Shown here piece after piece: positions 1-11,410 of a stretch of DNA of 64,000 bases. Each line of letters starts with the position of its first letter. Position 1 is the stretch's first letter. This DNA comes from Ariolimax columbianus. Taxonomy: Eukaryota > Mollusca > Gastropoda > Stylommatophora > Arionidae. Both the position numbers and the translations under genes were made by a program. Location: contig JAVGWX010000002.1 in the NCBI GenBank assembly GCA_036924085.1, positions 45,998,666 to 46,062,665 of the forward strand, read 5' to 3'. The notes under the pieces are model-generated. The model did no database searches, was not told where the DNA came from, and saw nothing but the letters and a program-made list of their open reading frames with translations.

Positions 1-643
1 CATGGTTCAGCATACAGCATAATGCATGATCGATTGGATTTCCGGAAAGTGTGCTTGTGGTGGGCACACATACGCCAACTGATTGACGGACACAATTGTA
101 TTGAATGAATGAGCCTGTCCTTGCAGCGTCTCTGTCGGTATGCAGATGAAGAAGCAGACATGCTTAACAGGATGGTCACTGAGGACAAATCATGGGTACA
201 TTACAACTAACTCGAATCAACAAGTGCTTCAATGCACCAGAAACATCCTTCTGCCAAGATGCACTGTAAAGTTTTGTTGATGCAACAGGATGCAATGTGA
301 ATAAAACGTCCAGCTATGTTGACTAGAGGTGTACTGCTCCATCCTTACAATATCAGATTACATTCGGTTCGATTAACTCAGAAAAATGTGACCAAATAGG
401 GCGGCAACTTCCTGAACATCCACTATATAGCCTCGACTACTCCTTAACGCGATTCCCACCTGTTTCGTGCATTATAAGCTCACCTTGCCAGAAGACGTTT
501 CGCGAACGACGAAAAAGGTTGAACGTGTAGTGCAATTGGGACTGAGACAGCAGACTAAAGTTTTCTATGTTGCATATTTTGGTGCACTGACAAAGCGATC
601 GGATAAGTGTATCGATGTTGGTGGAAGTTATTTTGAGAAATAA
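1..643 (+). pseudogene. mariner-type transposase remnant (5' part outside the window)
   Basis: The plus strand reads, across stops and frame slips, as a mariner/SETMAR-like transposase. HGSAYSIMHDRLDFRKVC lies at the left edge, a VTEDKSWVH block near 175-205 matches the region around the first catalytic aspartate, a target-strand block LTRGVLLHPYN lies near 325-350, and a C-terminal run ends DKCIDVGGSYFEK and a stop at 641-643. The aspartate expected in the second block (family form QDNARPH) reads as tyrosine here, and the third block is not readable. The copy is therefore dead. The N-terminal DNA-binding part would lie left of the window. A minus-strand open frame at 437-691 is a shadow. The family is Tc1/mariner cut-and-paste; activity is excluded by the breaks. 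Confidence 0.82.
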
Positions 644-736
644 GGAACTATTTAAGTGCAATAATAAATGGTTTACAAATTCGTATCTCATTTAGCTTTT
701 TTTTAAAATTGTCATTGGTGAGCGATTTTCTGGCGT

Positions 737-743
737 GCATGTG

Positions 744-775
<32 letters not shown>
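737..775. repeat. (TG)n(TA)n microsatellite
   Basis: An alternating GT run passes directly into an AT run just after the mariner remnant. Confidence 0.95.
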
Positions 776-1062
776 AACATCTCACTCGTTATCATTTCTT
801 GTTTATTAACATATTATCTATATCTGCCTTTGCTGTTCGCAACTTTATTTACTTTTTTAAGGCTTATGCTGTCTCTTCAACTTAAATCAGACAAGATTAG
901 CGGTATTAATTTGTGATGTACGCCTATATCGAGCAGTTTGTCTATGCAAGACAGCGCAGGGTAAGTGTTGCAAAATTACAACAACCATAATTCCCATAGC
1001 GATTGTAGAGAGGAAGTATAAATAGCGTATATAATCAGATATACGTTTAATTTGAACCCACA
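776..1062. other. unassigned spacer
   Basis: AT-rich sequence with no readable gene or repeat that I could match elsewhere in the window. Confidence 0.5.
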
Positions 1063-1205
1063 GGAAAAGATAAGAATGGGAAGACCAAATAACACTTGGT
1101 AGAGTATGGTGAAAGTGAAAGCCAAGCCAATTGGAACTGTGTAGGTAGAGCTAAAGAAGACGTCCCAAATTAAAATTTGTGAAGAGTGACCATTGAAGTC
1201 TTATA
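1063..1205 (+). pseudogene. LINE C-terminal scrap
   Basis: With frame slips the plus strand gives GRPNNTW followed by a KVKAKPIGT...VELKKTSQ-like stretch. This resembles the arginine- and tryptophan-containing C-terminus of endonuclease/reverse-transcriptase LINEs (family form GRPRNTWRR...W). The stretch is short and interrupted by stops, so this is a remnant call only. Confidence 0.45.
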
Positions 1206-1329
1206 TTTAATTAGCACTGAAAGCAATTTTTGTCTGTATGTCCACTTCTCCACGTAAAGGAAGGGGTTGGCGAAACTGATGTACTGCGTAGCTGTCATAG
1301 TGGAACATACAACACATTACAAAAAAGAT

Positions 1330-1462
1330 ACACACACGCATTTATACACTGGCCAATATGTCCTGATATAAACTAAATGACTATGGTCTGAGGTTGAAAG
1401 TGGCGTGCCTTCGCTAGTAGAATCCAGAGAGGCAAACCTTCAAACAAAAACAAAAACAAAAT
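1330..1462 (+). repeat. SINE-like repeat Z, copy 1
   Basis: About 130 bp that recurs, diverged, at 36355-36493 and inverted at 15965-16115. Shared blocks are a TCCTGATAT segment, CTACGGTCTG-like sequence, TGGCGCGCC-like sequence, CCAGTAGAAAC and GAGGCAAAC. The copy ends in a CAAAAA-rich tail, as expected for a retroposed short element. I see no clear tRNA promoter boxes. Confidence 0.7.
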
Positions 1463-1535
1463 GACAGAGAAGCATGGTGAGTCACAGAAGATATATCGCC
1501 ATTATTTTCTCGCGTCTTCATTTATTCATTTAATG

Positions 1536-4168
1536 CAGATGTTTTCAAACTGTGCGACGCGTCTATCAGGGGCGTCGCGGTACTCGGCTAGGGGCGTCGC
1601 GGTGGTTTGAAAAAAGTGTTGGGCTCGATATTATGAACCAAGACCCATCGATAAATATAGATCTTCGTAGGACGACATGTTTGCGCCGAGGTATTATTAC
1701 ATGCACCAATACGTGTCATTAGTTACTAGAAGTTATTGACAAATGTATCATAATACTCCAGAGCAGGTCTATGTTACGAACAGCTGATCACTAACTCTGA
1801 TGTCATCATGACGGATACTGGTGTTAAGAGATGAGATGACCCAACCAGGTATCGTCCAAGCCGAATCTGTTTATGAGATGTGCGATAGTGACCTCTAGTA
1901 GGCTGGCGTGTTATTACTACTGTTTTTGGTAGATGGCAGTCGAGTGGTATCACGTGTTACAATAATTAAAATCAGTCTGGTCTTGCTGTTTGGTAGTTTG
2001 GACGTAGTTTTTGTCCATTGCAGTTCGTTTTAAATTGTGTTGTGTAATGTCTCTTTTTTTTTTGACAGTATGGATACATTTTTAATTAATTGCGCAAGAC
2101 GAGATATTTATGAGACGTTGTGCAGTTCTAAAGACGAACGGACGCGAAAACATCGGGGTGTGACGACGGTTACCTGCACTATGGGTTTGCGTGCCCTCTT
2201 GCGGGAAATGAAGAAAGCCCACAATGTGTCATTTGTTTTAAAGTTCTGGCCAGTGAAATTATGCTTCCCAATAAAATGAGATGACATTTGGAATAAGTTC
2301 AAGCCAGTTTACTGGACCAACCACTTGAGTACTTTTCTCGCAAGTTAAAAGAAATGACAGAACAAAACGCAACATTCACTACACAAACAACGATTCTTTC
2401 AATGACTCTTCTTTCATCTTACAAAGTTGATTACCATGTAGCAAAGAGCAAGAAACCCCACACCATTGCAGAAGACCTTATCTTACCTGCAGCTGTGAAC
2501 ATAGTGTCTACTATGGTAATTGAGTAATTGCTAAGTAATTGCTGAGTGTGCCTTTGTCAGATAGTGATATTTGTCGTTGAATAGTTGAAATGGCTGACGA
2601 TGATAATGACCAATTCATTGAAAAACTCAAATGGGATTTCGCTAATCAGCTAGATGAAGCTACAGATATGCACAATGATGCGTATCTAATCTGTTATGTG
2701 CGATTTATAGATGACAATAAGTTCTTTGAGGATCTTCTTTTCTGCAAAAGAATCAAATCTGGAACAAAAGCAGCAAACCACTTTGAAATACTGGATTATT
2801 TTATGGAAGAAAACAAAAATGAACTGGGAGAAAGGTGTAGGTGTCTACACTGACGGAGGTCGTTCAATGGGTGGCTGCTATGGCGGACTGCAAGTCTTGA
2901 TTAGGAAGAAAGCTCCTTTCTGTGTCTGGACTCATTGCATCATTCACAAGGAAGCACTGATTTCCAAAAACATCAGCCCTGCCCTTAATGAAGTCCTTTA
3001 ATAGGTAATCGAAGTAGTAAATTTCATTAAAACGAGGCCACTAAAGTGTATGTATTTCGTGCAAATGTGCATTAAATGGGAGATAACACACTTCGCTATT
3101 TTATTATTGCAACTCTCGCTGGCTTTCACGTTGAAAATGTCATCAAAAGGGTGTATAAACTCAGGAATGAGCTGTACTGTTATCTTGAGGAAGAAAAACA
3201 TTCCAGTTCTGAAAAGTTCGTGGACAACGACTTTGTTTTGAAGCTAGCATACCTTTATGATGTCTTCGAAAAACTAAATACTTTAAATGTGTCCCTTCAA
3301 GGTGCTGAGACCAATATTCTGCAGCTGTCAGACATAATTTCGGCCTTCAGAAATACATTGCTTTGTGGAAGAAAAGGTTAGACAAGGAAGATGTAAATTA
3401 CAGCTTTCCTTCTCTGCACACCTGTTTAGAAGACAATGGCTTGGAGCTGAGTGAAGAACTTAAGGCTGTGTTTGTTGACCACTTAACACAGCTCAGTGTT
3501 TACTTTGGCAAGTACTTTTCAGAAGAGACTGATCAACACACCTGGATCAAAAATCCCTTCAGTAGAGAACTCGTATCTAGACTCACTACTAGATAGCAAG
3601 AGCAGCTTGTTTATATTTTATCGGTCCTCACACTGAAATCAAAGCTCGACTCTTCATCACTACTAAAGTTTTCGAGCTTGGTAAACCAGGAATATACAGA
3701 AGTAAGCAGCAAGACCATACAAGTATTGATTCCATTTGCAATATCCTACTTTCGTGAGACAGGCTTTTTTGCATTGGCCGTCATCAACACAAAATACAGA
3801 TCGCGATTGAATGTCGAGAAGGAGATTCGAATCGGAATTTCCAAATTTGTGCCCAGATTTAAAGAGCTGATGATGAAGATGCAAGCTCATCTTTCTCACT
3901 GACTTTGTGACTAGCATAAAGTGTCATCAAACTGGAAATTGATTAAATTAATTGCATTTCTCATTTACAAATAAATAGTCTTATTTACTGTGTGCCCGGA
4001 ACTTAACTTATTTACCTCCCACAATTGGTATCAGATGTAAAATTTGCACATTCAGAAATCATTCATATTTTTGTTGGTACAATTGCTTATCAATAGTATA
4101 GAGAGGTGCCGCGGTGATGTATGAACAGGTCAAGGGAGACGGGAATCAAAAACGTTTGAAAACCTCTG
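1536..4168 (+). mobile_element. hAT DNA transposon, both ends present (ZBED5/SCAND3 group)
   Basis: The left end begins CAGATGTTTTCAAAC. The right end, read inward, begins CAGAGGTTTTCAAACG, so the termini are inverted repeats of the hAT form. The flanks carry an 8-bp duplication with one mismatch: ATTTAATG at 1528-1535 and ATTTAAGG at 4169-4176. An 8-bp target duplication is the hallmark of hAT insertion. The interior codes, in broken frames, for a BED-finger transposase. The left terminus also contains two copies of a GGGGCGTCGCGGT motif near 1570-1605, a possible subterminal transposase site. Confidence 0.92.
2070..3902 (+). pseudogene. hAT transposase, BED finger plus catalytic and dimerisation regions, frame-broken
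   Basis: The start is taken at MDTFL because a pyrimidine run ending TTTGACAG lies immediately upstream and looks like a 3' splice site. In order: a BED-type finger (CVICFKVLASEIMLPNKMR near 2226-2284), a linker (KKPHTIAEDLILPAA, near 2450-2500), the RNase H-like core (LDEATD near 2650, VYTDGGRSMGGC near 2848, WTHCIIHKEAL near 2930, VYKLRNEL, LAYLYDVFEKLN, SLQGAETNIL) and a C-terminal hAT dimerisation block (ISYFRETGFFALAVINTK, ending QAHLSH and TGA at 3900). Successive pieces sit in different frames with stops at about 2277 and 3001. This is the family annotated as SCAND3, ZBED5 or FAM200 in animals. The copy cannot encode a working enzyme. Confidence 0.9.
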
Positions 4169-4333
4169 ATTTAAGGAAAGCTGGGACGTGTATTTTCAGG
4201 TCAGGTAGGAGGATAAGAATGTTGAAAATGTCCGTGTTGGATGGGGGTAGCAGTCTTTTCCATTGACATTACTGTGACACGAAGTAGCAAATTGAGATTT
4301 TCAGAGCCGAATCTTTGTTCTGTTTAACAGAAC

Positions 4334-7051
4334 CCGTGATTTTAACGCTAGGGTTGGCACAGACCATACAGCCTGGGAGGGGGCCATTGGCAGACATGGT
4401 ATCCAAAATGCAATAGTAACGGACTGCTCCTTCTGAGGACATGTGCCGCAAATGAACTACTCATTACAAACACAGCTTTCCTACTTCCGGTCCTAAATAG
4501 AACCACATGGATGCACCCAAGGTCCCGCCACTGGCACCTCATTGACTACATTATCATCAGACGTTGGGATCGAGCGGATGCTATGGTAACGAAGAGCATG
4601 TGTGGTGCAGAATGTTGCACCGACCATCGACTTGTCATTGCCAAGCTAAACTTCAAGATCAAGCCCAAAATGCGGCCCCAGGGAAAGAAACCACAGAGGA
4701 GGCTAAATGTTAAATGTCTCTAGTTGAAATACTAACCCACGAGAGGAGGCTTACAGGAAGAGCTTGAGGGCAGACTATCTGAGCTTCGATTTGAAAAGAA
4801 CGACATCGAAGAGAACTGGGCATCATTGAGAAACACACTCTACGATACAGCTGTTAAACACATTGGCCCACTCACGCGCAAGCATAAGGACTGGTTTGAT
4901 GAGAACGATTTGGAAATACAGGGCCCTCTCGATGCAAAACATGAAGAGCACAGGGAATACCAGAGGGACACGCCATCTCCTGCAGCAAAAGCTGCCTTCA
5001 ATACTGCTCGCAAAGCTGTCCAGACCAGGATTAGAGAGATGCAAGACTCCTGGCTCAGCAAAAGAGCTGACGAAATTGAGATGTTCGCCGAGCGTCATGA
5101 CACCAAACGGTTTTACGAGGCACTAAAAGCTCTCTACGGCCCGCAGACCTCTAGTAATACTCCAGTTCGCAGTGCGGATGGGGCACTGCTAACAGATAAG
5201 GTTCAGATTCTAGACAGATGGGCAGACCACTTCTGCAAAATACCAAACCACCCATCGTCCATAATGAACCTGGCGTTGGATGAAGTCATCACTGAGGAGG
5301 AAGTCGACAGGGCAATTAGTTCACTATCTATAGGAAAAGCTCAAGGAGCGTATGCAATACTAGCAGAGGTATATAAGACAGCTGGCCCATCCCTCACCAG
5401 AAGGATCACTGAACTCTTCTGCCACATGTGGGCTGGAGGAAAAATTCCACAGCAGCTAATGGACGCCTCAATCGTTCACCTGAACAAAAGAAAAGGCAAC
5501 CGTCAGGAATGCGACAATCATCGTGGAATACCGCTACTCTCCGTAGCAGGCAAGATCCTAGCGCGCTTACTGCTAAGCAGGCTCAACAAACACCTTGAAC
5601 AAAGCCACCATCTCCCAGAAAGCCAATGTGGATTCAGAGCCGGAAGAGGAACAGTGGACATGATTTTTGCCGCTCGCCAAGTACAAGAGAAGTGTCGGGA
5701 ACAAAATCAGGCCTTGTACACCACATTTATTGATTTGACAAGGGCATTTGATTCAGTAAACAGAGGAGGGCTGTGGATGAACATGTCCAAGTTTGGCTGC
5801 CCCAACAAGTTCATAACCATGGTGAAACATTTACACGAAGGCGTGTGTGCTCGTGTACTGGACAGCGGTGCAATCTGTAAATAGTTTCTAGTATCAAACG
5901 GAGTAAAACAAGGATGTGTACTCGCCCAGGCCTTGCTCAGTATGATGTTCGCGGCCACGATGACAGGCGCCTTCAGATCACTGGAGCTTGGAATACCCAT
6001 AAAGTACCGCACAGATGGCAAGTTACTCAATCCTAGAAGAATGAAGGCCAAAACCAAAGTGGCTGGCGACATAATCAGGGAACTTGTATTTGCTGACAAC
6101 TGCGCTCTAATGAGCAACTCAGAACTGAACATGCAGGTTGGAATGGACCAGTTCTCTGCCGCATGCGAAAATTTTGGCCTGACCATAAATGCCAAAAAAA
6201 ACAGAGGTCATGTACCAACCAGCACCAGTACCAGCACCAGTACACAAAACCAGAGACTACAGTCAGCGGGCAGACGCTGAATTTCGTAGACAAATTCACA
6301 TATCTGGGCAGCACGCTGTCGAGATCTGTCCGCCTAGACGATGAGGGAGCAAGCAGAATAGCAAAGGCCAGCACAGCCTTTGGTAGAATGAGCTCGATGG
6401 TCTGGGCACGTCTTGGCATCAGCGTCAAGACCAAACTCAAAGTCTACCGTGCAACCATCATTCCAACCCTACTATACGCTTGCGAAAGATGGAATATTTA
6501 CTCTGGACATGCAAGGAGGTTAAACCACTTTCACACAGGTTGCCTTAGACGAATATTCCACATCCGATGGCAAGATCGTGTCACTGACATCGAGGTTCTC
6601 TCGAGGGCTAACATGCCCAGCATCAATACACTGCTAGAAAAGGCACGACTAGGATGGAACGGACACCTTGTCCGTATGTCAGACGAGCGGCTCCCAAAAA
6701 AGCTTCTCTACGGCGAGCTGAGAGGGATGGCGTGAGAGAGGGCGCCCAAAGAAACAATTTAAAGACGGTCTGCAGGACTCACTGAAAAGTTGCCAGATAG
6801 ACATCGACACCTGGGAATGTCTTGCGCAAAACCGATCTGACTGGAGAAGCGCAGTCAAATCGGGTGTAGCTACCGGCGAAGACGACCGTGTTGTGAAAGC
6901 CCAGAGCAGACGCGAGACCAGGAAATCCCGAACAGCGGGAACACCATCACCTTCTACAAACCTCGTGTGCCCGATATGTAGCAGATGTTTTCGTGCCCGC
7001 TTTGGCCTGTTTAGCCACATGCGCACCCACACCCAACAAGGAATTCTGTGA
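4334..7051 (+). pseudogene. LINE polyprotein (family Y): partial endonuclease, reverse transcriptase, C2H2 tail
   Basis: The copy starts inside the apurinic-type endonuclease at DFNARVGTD and continues through WMHPRSRHWHLIDY near 4510 and CTDHRLVIAKLN near 4615. After stops, a long reading frame (4826-5884) holds the linker and the reverse transcriptase: ILARLLLSRLNKHLEQ, CGFRAGRGTVDMIF and motif A FIDLTRAFDSVN. An in-frame TAG at 5882 precedes NGVKQGCVLAQALL and motif C, which reads FADN instead of FADD near 6090. A frame slip near 6210 leads to the thumb (FTYLGSTLSRSV, IIPTLLYACERW, IRWQDRVTD). A final slip reaches a C2H2 finger CPIC...HMRTH (6968-7030) and TGA at 7049. This LINE type is often misnamed craniofacial development protein 2-like. 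It is 5' truncated and dead. Confidence 0.9.
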
Positions 7052-7110
7052 TAAGGATGATGGCGGTCTTCATCGACAACAATGGACAGCTATTGTTATT
7101 ATTATTATTA
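7052..7110 (+). repeat. 3' tail of LINE Y, (TTA)n
   Basis: A short non-coding 3' region ends in a TTA trinucleotide run at 7092-7110. This simple-repeat tail marks the 3' end of the LINE copy upstream. Confidence 0.65.
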
Positions 7111-7227
7111 ACAGAACCGCAATAACTGTATCTGGCAGACCCATAGATGATCAATCTCTTGCAATATTTGGCGAATTATATGGCTGATGATAGTTCATAT
7201 AGCTGGCTAGTCGCACACTCATAATCT

Positions 7228-8197
7228 GTCCTCCCGTCAGGCGCGTTCTCCTGTCAGGGTCCTCCCGTCAGACACGCCCCTTTTTATCATGGTCCTCTTG
7301 TCAGGTGCGTCCTCTCGTCAAGCGCGTCATCTCGTCAGGCGCGGTCCTCCCGTCAGACACGCCCCTTTTTGTCATGGTCCTCTCGTCAGGCGCGGTCCTC
7401 CCGTCATGGTCCTCTCGTCAGGCGCAGTCCTCCCGTCATGGTCCTCTCGTCAGGCACGGTCCTCCCGTCATGGTCCTCTCGTCAGGCGCGGTCCTCCCGT
7501 CATGGTCCTCTCGTCAGGCGCGGTCCTCCCGTCATGGTCCTCTCGTCAGGCGCAGTCCTCCCGTCATGGTCCTCTTGTTAGGCGCGGTCCTCCCGTCATG
7601 GTCCTCTCGTCAGGCGCGGTCCTCTCGTCAGACACGTCCTCTCGTCAGGCGCGTCCGCTCATCAAGCGCGTTCTCTAATCAGGGTACTCCCATCAGACAC
7701 GTCCTCTCGTCAGACGCGTCCGCTCGTCAAGCGCGTTTTCTAATCAGGGTACTCCCATCAGACACGTCCTCTCGTCAGACACGTCCTCTCGTCAAGCGCG
7801 TTCTCTAATCAGGGTACTCCCATCAGACATGTCCTCTCGTCAGACACGTCCTCTCGTCAAGCGCGTTCTCTAATCAGGGTACTCCCATCAGACATGTCCT
7901 CTCGTCAGACACGTCCTCTCGTCAAGCGCGTTCTCTAATCAGGGTACTCCCATCAGACATGTCCTCTCGTTAGGCGCGTCATCTCGTCAGGGTCCTTTCG
8001 TCAGGTGTGTGCTCTCGTATGGCGCGTCATCTCGTCAGGCGCGTCATCTCGTCAGGCGCGTCATCTCGTCAGGCGCGTCATCTCGTCAGGGTCCTTTCGT
8101 CAGGTGTGTCCTCTCGTATGGCGCGACATCTCGTCGGGCGCGTCATCTCGTCAGGGTCCTTTCGTCAGGTGTGTCCTCTCGTATGGCGCGTCCTCTC
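7228..8197. repeat. GTCCTC/CGTCAGG minisatellite with three sub-arrays
   Basis: A C- and G-rich array. The first third is a 32-bp unit alternating GGTCCTCTCGTCAGGCGC with GGTCCTCCCGTCAT. The middle is a 65-bp unit containing TTCTCTAATCAGGGTACTCC. The last part is a 17-bp unit GGCGCGTCATCTCGTCA mixed with GGTCCTTTCGTCAGGTGTGT. All share a CTCNCGTCA core. Long open frames on the plus strand (such as 7305-7808) follow from the periodicity and are not taken as genes. Confidence 0.97.
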
Positions 8198-8339
8198 TAA
8201 CTTAACTTAACTTAACGTCTTTATACTGGTTTAGAAGACTCTGCAAGAAGAGTCTGTATACAACCAGTTTCATTTGCATTACCTTGCTCTAAAAGCTATA
8301 GGTATCCAATTTATTCTTCATGGAGCAATGCATTCCTCC

Positions 8340-9800
8340 ATTCACCACTCTCTGACTAACATATTTCCTAATATCTAATCTGGCCCTGTCTTTAGTTAAT
8401 TTGTAACTATGCCCTCTTGTTCTTGTATGTGGTTGTATTTTGAAAAAAAAAAAACTTATTATAGTCTAATTTATCCGTCCCACTGATCATCTTATAAACA
8501 TGTATTAAGTCACCTCGAATTCTTCTCTTTTCTAGACACTGTAGGCCGGTTTTTCTGAGTCTTTCCTCATAAATGTAATTCTGGATTCCCACTATCAGCT
8601 GTATCGCTCTTTTTTTTTGTTGGTTTCCTTTATATCTCCTTTATGATAAGGACTCCACACCTGCACACAGTACTCCAATCTAGGTCTAACTAATGCTTTA
8701 TACAGTTTGACTATCACTTCCTTGCTCCAATGTTTAATATTCCTTTTTATCGTACCTAACATTGCAATTTGCCTTTTTTCACTGCTACCTGGACTTGCTC
8801 GCTGCCCTTACCTGTATGATCTGTTATAACGCCAAGGTCCCTATCCTTTTTATCTTTCTAATATTATTCTCGCCCATTTTTGTAATTATGTTCCATATTG
8901 GATCTACCCATGTGGATGACTGTACATGTATCTACATTAAACTCCATCTACCTAAAATTTGCCAGCTTACAGACCATTCTCGAATTGTATCTAAATCCGA
9001 CCTCAATATATCCACTTCTACTTTAGATGAGACACTACTGCATAGTTTTGTGTCATCCGCATATTTTTCAATCTTGGATCCTATATCGATATATCCAAAT
9101 CGGTTATATATATCAAGAACAAAATTGGTCCCAAAACCGAACACTGGCACTCCACTGTTTACTTCAGACCACTCAGAGTACTCCTGATTCATGCCCACTC
9201 TATGCTTTCTTCCCGTTAACCAATTTTCAATCCATTTGGCAACTTCCCCACCTATTCCATGTGATTTTAACTTTCGAAATAATCATTGATGAGGTCCTCT
9301 ATCAACGGATTTTGCCAAATCTAAATAAATAACGTCCACTGGCTCCCCTTTATATTTCATTTTACCTCCTCCATGAATTCGAAAAGATTTGTTAAGCTCT
9401 AGTAAACCCATGCTCTGCTAATTAGAATAAACTTGTATAAATGCATTACCATGGTTTCTTTGATTATTGACACTAACAATTTACAGACTATGCTCGTTAA
9501 ACTCACCAGTCTATATAATTTGCTGGATCTGATTTGTTGCCCTTTTTGAATAAGGGAATTACTCCTGCATCTTTGCAATCTCGTGGAACAATTCCTTTTG
9601 CAAGTGATTGAGAACATAATATAGCAAATGGTTTTGTTAGTTGGTCTCTAATTTCAAACAGCAATTTTGCATGAATACTATCTTGACCTGGACATTTATC
9701 CACTTTTAACCCCTCCAATTTTTTTTAAAACAATTTCCTCTGTAATACAGATTGATCTTAGTCCCACTGTATCCATGTCTCTTTGAAAAATAGCTATAGG
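8340..9800 (-). pseudogene. CR1-A reverse transcriptase, frame-broken
   Basis: On the minus strand the order is: CPGQDSIHAKLLFEI and VIPLFKKGNKSDPANY (about 9710-9530, the usual CR1 entry to the palm), PVSLTSIVCKLL in a shifted frame, WLTGR...GMNQEYSEW, the catalytic KYADDTKLCSS block (near 9065), NRSNMEHNYK-like and LYKALVRPRLEYCVQVWSPY (near 8700-8640), and YEERLRKTGLQCLEKRRI (near 8570-8515). These are the standard CR1 clade blocks. Relative to copy C, the text between motif B and motif C is scrambled by frame changes. The catalytic aspartates survive, but no continuous frame does. Confidence 0.88.
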
Positions 9801-10064
9801 CTCTGGGATCTTGGAGCAGTCCTCTTTTGTGTAGACTGCCAAAGTACTGATTGAGTAGATTAGCTGCCTCCTTATTTTCACTTATTATTTTCCCTGTACT
9901 ATCTATGAGAGGGTCTGCTTTGTCTTTCGTTCTTTGTTTATTTCTAACATAAGAAATGACGCTTTTACTATCAGTATTGATCCTTTGAGCAGGTTGTTTT
10001 TTTCGAAGTCTATTTTTGCTGTTTTAATTACTTTCTGATCTATTTTCTGCTTGCCCAAATATTT

Positions 10065-10745
10065 TTAATTTTTTTCTTTTGGTTTACCTGCCTCTATATA
10101 TTTTGTCCATGCTTTATTTTTAGCTCTTCTACATTTAACTACAAATCTAGTTATCCACTTTTTACGTTTATGGTTTACCTCCCTACAAAGAACACATTCC
10201 TCTTTTAGCTTTTCTAGAACTGTTTTAAAACTCTCCCACTCTTGTTCAACATCTGTTCCTTCGACAATATATTTCCAGATTATGTGTCTGTCTCGCTGCC
10301 TATTTTGTCTTCTTATATCTGCCTTAGAGTAGTCGTATGTTCGCGTGTTTATGTTTACTTCTTTCCCTGCAATAAGATCCCAACGGATGATTTGATGGTC
10401 ACTTGAGCCAAACAGTTCTCCAACAGTAACGTTTTCAATCATATTTTCCTCTGTAGTAAAAACTTAGTGTGTTTTTGCCTCTGGTGGCTGCTTCTTAAAT
10501 GTTGAATAAAAAAATTGTCAGTTTTGCACTTAACAGACGTTTTTGACTCTACAAGTGCTTCTACAATATCCCATTTTATTTCTGGAAAGTTGAAATTCCT
10601 CATTAATAATAATTTCCCTCCACTTTCCTTTTCTATGCTACTAATCAGCTGCTCATTTTCATCTTTTTGACTTGATGGACATCTATAGCATAGTCCAATC
10701 ACTGTTTTTTCACCCCTACTTTCTATCTCTCCCCATACACTTTCA
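10065..10745 (-). pseudogene. CR1-A endonuclease domain and linker
   Basis: The minus strand gives MIGLCYRCPSSQKDENEQL, then LLLMRNFNFPEIKWD, where the family has GDFNFP, so the glycine-aspartate pair reads as RN here. After a frame change follows LFGSSDHQIIRWDL, the SDH motif at the end of the apurinic-type endonuclease fold, and a basic linker (KRKKWITRFVVKCRR...TKYIEAGKPKEKN). This endonuclease nicks target DNA in target-primed insertion. The changed aspartate and frame breaks mean it is dead. Confidence 0.85.
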
Positions 10746-11179
10746 TTTTTGTTACCACATGATAAATCATCTTTGATCGTTACATTAACTGAATTTATAC
10801 ACTATAATAAAACACCACCTCCCTTAGCCTCGACTCCAACTACCCTATCTTTCAACATTGGATATCCCTCTATTTCAAGTTCATTATCTGCAATGTCCTC
10901 ATTTGTCCATGATTATGTTAACCCTATTATATTTGGGTTATTGTTTGTTGTTTTTTTGTACATACAGTTTCAATTCTTTTATTTACTATGCATCTCACAT
11001 TTGCATAAACACATTTTATTTTGTAAATTTGTTTTTCCAATTTTTGCTTTTGCTTTATCATTTTTGTTTTTGCTTTTCACTACTTATTTCACACTTTCCT
11101 GACCCTAAATTTTCCCCTCGACTACATCCTCTATAGCACCCTATTGTAGGCCTATCTTCAGACTCATACTTCATATACC

Positions 11180-11410
11180 TTACTGGTTTAAATTTCTAAC
11201 ACAATGATTATACATATACTTCGCTACATCATGCTGTCCTATCTCATTTAGATGTAAACCACTCCTGTCTAGCATTTTACTTCTATCTACTTTCACATCA
11301 ATAAATTCCATACCCATGTCGGCACACATCAATTGCAATCTAAGGTTGATACATATTATCTTACTATCTAGATAGTCTGACCCATCTGCTCTGTCTAAAA
11401 TGTCCATCAT
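11180..11410 (-). pseudogene. CR1-A ORF1, esterase-like (SGNH) C-terminal part
   Basis: The minus strand encodes ADGSDYLDSKIICINLRLQ, then MGMEFIDVKVDRSKMLDRSGLHLNEIG and a short tail. The pattern of a G..F.D segment followed by GLHLN..G resembles the last blocks of the SGNH esterase found in some CR1 ORF1 proteins. In those the residue before GLH is usually aspartate (D..H pair); here it is serine. The frame is open for 76 codons and then meets the inserted LINE V fragment. Confidence 0.6.

Noticed and set aside
7289..8210. Overlapping plus-strand frames with SSRQAR and SSGAVLP repeats
   Set aside because: Three frames are open over the same tandem repeat, which is expected from its composition and not from coding constraint.
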